Shown here: one piece after another, positions 14,901 to 15,701 of the stretch
Layout of the letters: each line of letters begins with the position of its first letter
How positions within the stretch are numbered: position 1 is the first letter of the stretch
Origin: an uncultured Rhodopirellula sp.
Lineage (GTDB): Bacteria > Planctomycetota > Planctomycetia > Pirellulales > Pirellulaceae
Direction of reading: 5' to 3'
NCBI GenBank assembly: GCA_913061385.1
Contig: CAJXTM010000012.1
Location: forward strand, 1 to 15,701
DNA: 15,701 bases
Position numbers and translations under genes: made by a program
Notes under the pieces: generated by a model
The model's input: the letters and a program-made list of their open reading frames with translations, nothing else
Told to the model about the DNA's origin: nothing
Databases searched by the model: none

Positions 14901-15256
14901 TGCTGATCAAACTGGGCTGTCCGCAGCAATTTTAAGGCGACTTTGCGGCGAATTGGTTCCAACTGCTCTGCCAAATAAACCATGCCCATTCCACCTTCCC
15001 CAATTTTCCGGAGAAAGCTGTAACCGGGAATGTCAGGCAGCGGGGAATCATTTGCAAGCGTCGCCTTGTGGCGTGATTGATCCTGTGCTTTGTCGAGCAG
15101 GGAACAGGGTTCTTGATCGGCGATCAATAGAATCTGTAATCGCGTTCGCAATTCTGTGTCCGTACCGCACACTTGGTCGAGATAAACAGATCGGAGACGT
15201 TCCGATTCTATTTCCGTGGCAATTCGGAAGATTTGATCTTCGTCGACTGTCGACAT
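11963..15256 (-). CDS. Membrane Ser/Thr kinase with PEGA, SUMF1-like and alpha/beta-hydrolase domains
   Basis: The 1097 residues fall into clear blocks. Residues 79-375 are a Hanks-type kinase with P-loop GEGGMG (86-91), Lys109, HRDLKPSN (200-207), DFG (223-225) and SPE (254-256), all catalytic residues intact. One transmembrane helix lies at about 402-425, a coiled coil at 426-466, and a PEGA-like domain at about 509-575. Residues 583-793 are SUMF1/formylglycine-generating-enzyme-like, with GMVWIYNN, SPVGGISWFEACAYAKYRSK, LAGNAREWC and NGFRCVRYP. Residues 860-1092 are an alpha/beta hydrolase of dienelactone-hydrolase type, with nucleophile Ser987 in GLSQG, Asp1044 in GTSDQVFP and a His among 1073-1079. 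Inferred topology: kinase in the cytoplasm, the rest outside. The FGE-type catalytic Cys pair is absent from the ILGGDW region, so oxidase activity is unlikely. GGGAGA 8 bases before ATG 15256 supports the start. The gene lies 115 bases after an ECF sigma gene. Confidence 0.95.
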   Translation of the reverse strand: MSTVDEDQIFRIATEIESERLRSVYLDQVCGTDTELRTRLQILLIADQEPCSLLDKAQDQSRHKATLANDSPLPDIPGYSFLRKIGEGGMGMVYLAEQLEPIRRKVALKLLRTAQFDQQAVERFESERRYMATLHHPNIAAVYSAGSTTTGQPFVTMEWIDGIPITRYCDDHQLTIKTRLELFQQVCHGVQHAHYRGIIHRDLKPSNILVTEYNHEPVPKIIDFGVAKMHDWGPQSENPLTQADQIIGTLQYMSPEQAGAKQQNVDTRSDIYTLGVILHELLGGKIPLAHEFEIAEILEEHLAVTRERVPPRLSRVIHSSENLQQIADNRQATPNSLCKQLEHELDWIVAKPLEKDPDNRYATAKSFSDDIERLQNNLPIQAQPPSIIRRTKLFVRRCKYQVIAFLVTLAMAIVLSLTGLVFYIQSTERRHQKLQLAQTSIELNKSQEQAKQLQEAREIVAPKIRELINDQQTVIAYQMIQALEPRIKADALFEEIMNDLMLTTSFDKLPADTCVKIRDAASEKDQWMTLGRTPLTNVKLPRGPIRIRFEKSGYVSRDIQLKVPKAFETFSCSYLVPQETQLAGMVWIYNNEKEDGVPIDEFWIDRLEVSNEDFQTFVDAGGYQNPSFWEGIQFEQKGETIPWQQAMSLFTDLTGEPGPAGWKNGRYPKGNSTSPVGGISWFEACAYAKYRSKHLPTLHHWKWAADSDQPGIMAAAGNFLSAGPRPCGTMTGVGRFDALDLAGNAREWCQTADDEGKRYILGGDWNSPHYSFSMRMSLSPWDRSLENGFRCVRYPEGSEPSAEGLASIAKPKSLELGPEREPFQSLRAMYLYDHDLPLRPIIGSANIIAGANNQVRHDVAEITAPYNNERFKVHLLIPNDAAGQMETIIFVPGVTAWENGRELKLENEPHVSLLKRLADSGRIVCFPVYQGTYERWSGSTLGQQFENTPIRARDNYIAVTKDGSRVVDYLLTRNDVDPKRLVYFGLSQGALRGPMALATDTRYRAAVLLSGGYIPHHKSRPEIQAFHFTPEVKQPILMMNGTSDQVFPVETSQNPMFTDLGSPQKKRILFSAHHIINAHEVFNTMTQWLDNEAFQGN

Positions 15257-15371
15257 GAATTTATTCTCCCAGCCAGTTCACCGACTTGTTGGTGAAACAG
15301 AAACACATCATGACCAAGAGACAGTGCGATGAATGACAGCGGATCTAACAGTAAAAAACATGATTGAAAGC
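15257..15371 (-). other. Gap between sigma and kinase genes with a small hairpin
   Basis: This 115-base leader lies upstream of the kinase gene. TTCACC (15277-15282) and GGTGAA (15291-15296) form a 6-bp stem with an 8-base loop just before the ribosome-binding site GGGAGA (15265-15270). It might influence kinase translation; no promoter could be assigned. Confidence 0.3.
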
Positions 15372-15655
15372 TCATTTACTGCCCAAAGTCGGTGGATACC
15401 CCTCCATCGCGACCTTCAACCAGGCCCGCGCGTAGCGCCAATCCTGATCAGCGGTTGAGGTAGAAATTGCCAGCACATCGGCAGCTTCACGATTGGTTAG
15501 CCCCACAAAGAAACGTAATTCAACCAATTTGGCTTTTCGCGGATGAGTCTCGGTGAATGCTATTAATGCTTCATTTAGTGTTAGGATTTCTGCTGGGCTC
15601 GAGGTGAATTCCTGCTCAATATCATAGCTGGCAACCCGACTGAATTCTCCACCAC
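15372..15655 (-). CDS. ECF sigma factor, C-terminal region 4 fragment (kinase-linked type)
   Basis: This frame runs from the junction with the adapter at 15655 to TGA at 15372-15374 and gives 93 residues; the N-terminal part with region 2 is missing from the window. The sequence AEILTLNEALIAFTETHPRK leads to AKLVELRFFVGLTNREAADVL and then AISTSTADQDWRYARAWLKV. This is sigma region 4 with its helix-turn-helix, and it closely follows the TIGR02999-type ECF pattern (PRKA.VVELRFFGGLT...W..ARAWL). In planctomycetes this kind of ECF gene commonly sits directly upstream of a Ser/Thr kinase gene, as here (115-base gap, same strand), so the kinase may control sigma activity or share its promoter. The fragment is too short for the absence of an ORF-start codon to matter. 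Confidence 0.9.
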
Positions 15656-15701
15656 CTGTCTCTTATACACATCTCCGAGCCCACGAGACCGAGGCTGATC
15701 T
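15656..15701. other. Illumina Nextera adapter and i7 index (artefact)
   Basis: Bases 15656-15689 are the reverse complement of the adapter at 14-47, and 15690-15697 are the reverse complement of the same index. The sequence is synthetic and marks the end of real data. Confidence 0.98.

Noticed and set aside
14815..15258. A 147-codon plus-strand open frame opposite the kinase N-terminus
   Set aside because: The kinase frame on the minus strand has complete catalytic motifs; this is an antisense shadow.
29..15674. 19-base inverted repeats at both ends, looking like the ends of a 15.6-kb transposon
   Set aside because: They are the Tn5 mosaic ends of the Nextera kit, followed by adapter and the same index at both ends; no transposase gene is present.
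1..15701. Genome-wide reassignment of UGA to an amino acid
   Set aside because: TGA is the natural stop of most genes here and at sensible family C-termini, and the residues expected at the three internal TGA codons differ.

Overview
The window is a library-bounded metagenome or single-cell contig from a planctomycete, probably a Pirellulales-like marine or freshwater bacterium. This is judged from gene content alone: an ECF sigma factor of the planctomycetal type with a long C-terminal extension, an ECF sigma gene directly before a giant Ser/Thr kinase carrying PEGA, SUMF1-like and hydrolase domains, PQQ-like propeller and EF-hand secreted proteins, and several small membrane proteins with the N-terminal NPY motif that are frequent in this phylum. 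The first 47 and last 46 bases are Illumina Nextera adapter and index sequence, so biological sequence runs from 48 to 15655.

Layout. 48-3697 is on the plus strand: the tail of a PQQ-like beta-propeller protein, a secreted repeat/EF-hand protein, and a 673-residue fusion of ECF sigma factor, membrane anchor and secretin/TonB N-terminal (STN) domains. 3896-10214 is a minus-strand series of ten genes, read from the right: bPH2-domain membrane protein, GNAT acetyltransferase, Cys-pair membrane protein, class C beta-lactamase-like serine hydrolase, M28 zinc peptidase, two small membrane proteins, a thioredoxin lipoprotein, a small hypothetical ORF and another small membrane protein. After a 655-base non-coding stretch comes a lone plus-strand glycosyltransferase (10870-11826). 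The right end (11963-15655, minus) holds a 1097-residue Ser/Thr kinase preceded by the C-terminal part of an ECF sigma gene.

The most interesting signal is in the thioredoxin lipoprotein (5278-4664, minus). Its ORF is broken by one in-frame TGA exactly where the first cysteine of the CGWC active site belongs, and both sides are intact and in frame. A 6-bp stem with an AGUU loop begins its loop 22 nt after the UGA, as expected for a bacterial SECIS element. This makes it a candidate selenoprotein (UGWC). The claim is tempered by two other genes here that are also interrupted by in-frame TGA at places where selenocysteine makes no sense (codon 14 of a small membrane protein; near the 3' end of the EF-hand gene), so sequencing error or pseudogene formation must be excluded.

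Two signalling modules stand out: the membrane-anchored sigma/STN fusion, which looks like a one-protein envelope sensor, and the ECF-sigma/kinase pair. No mobile element, CRISPR array, tRNA or rRNA was seen.
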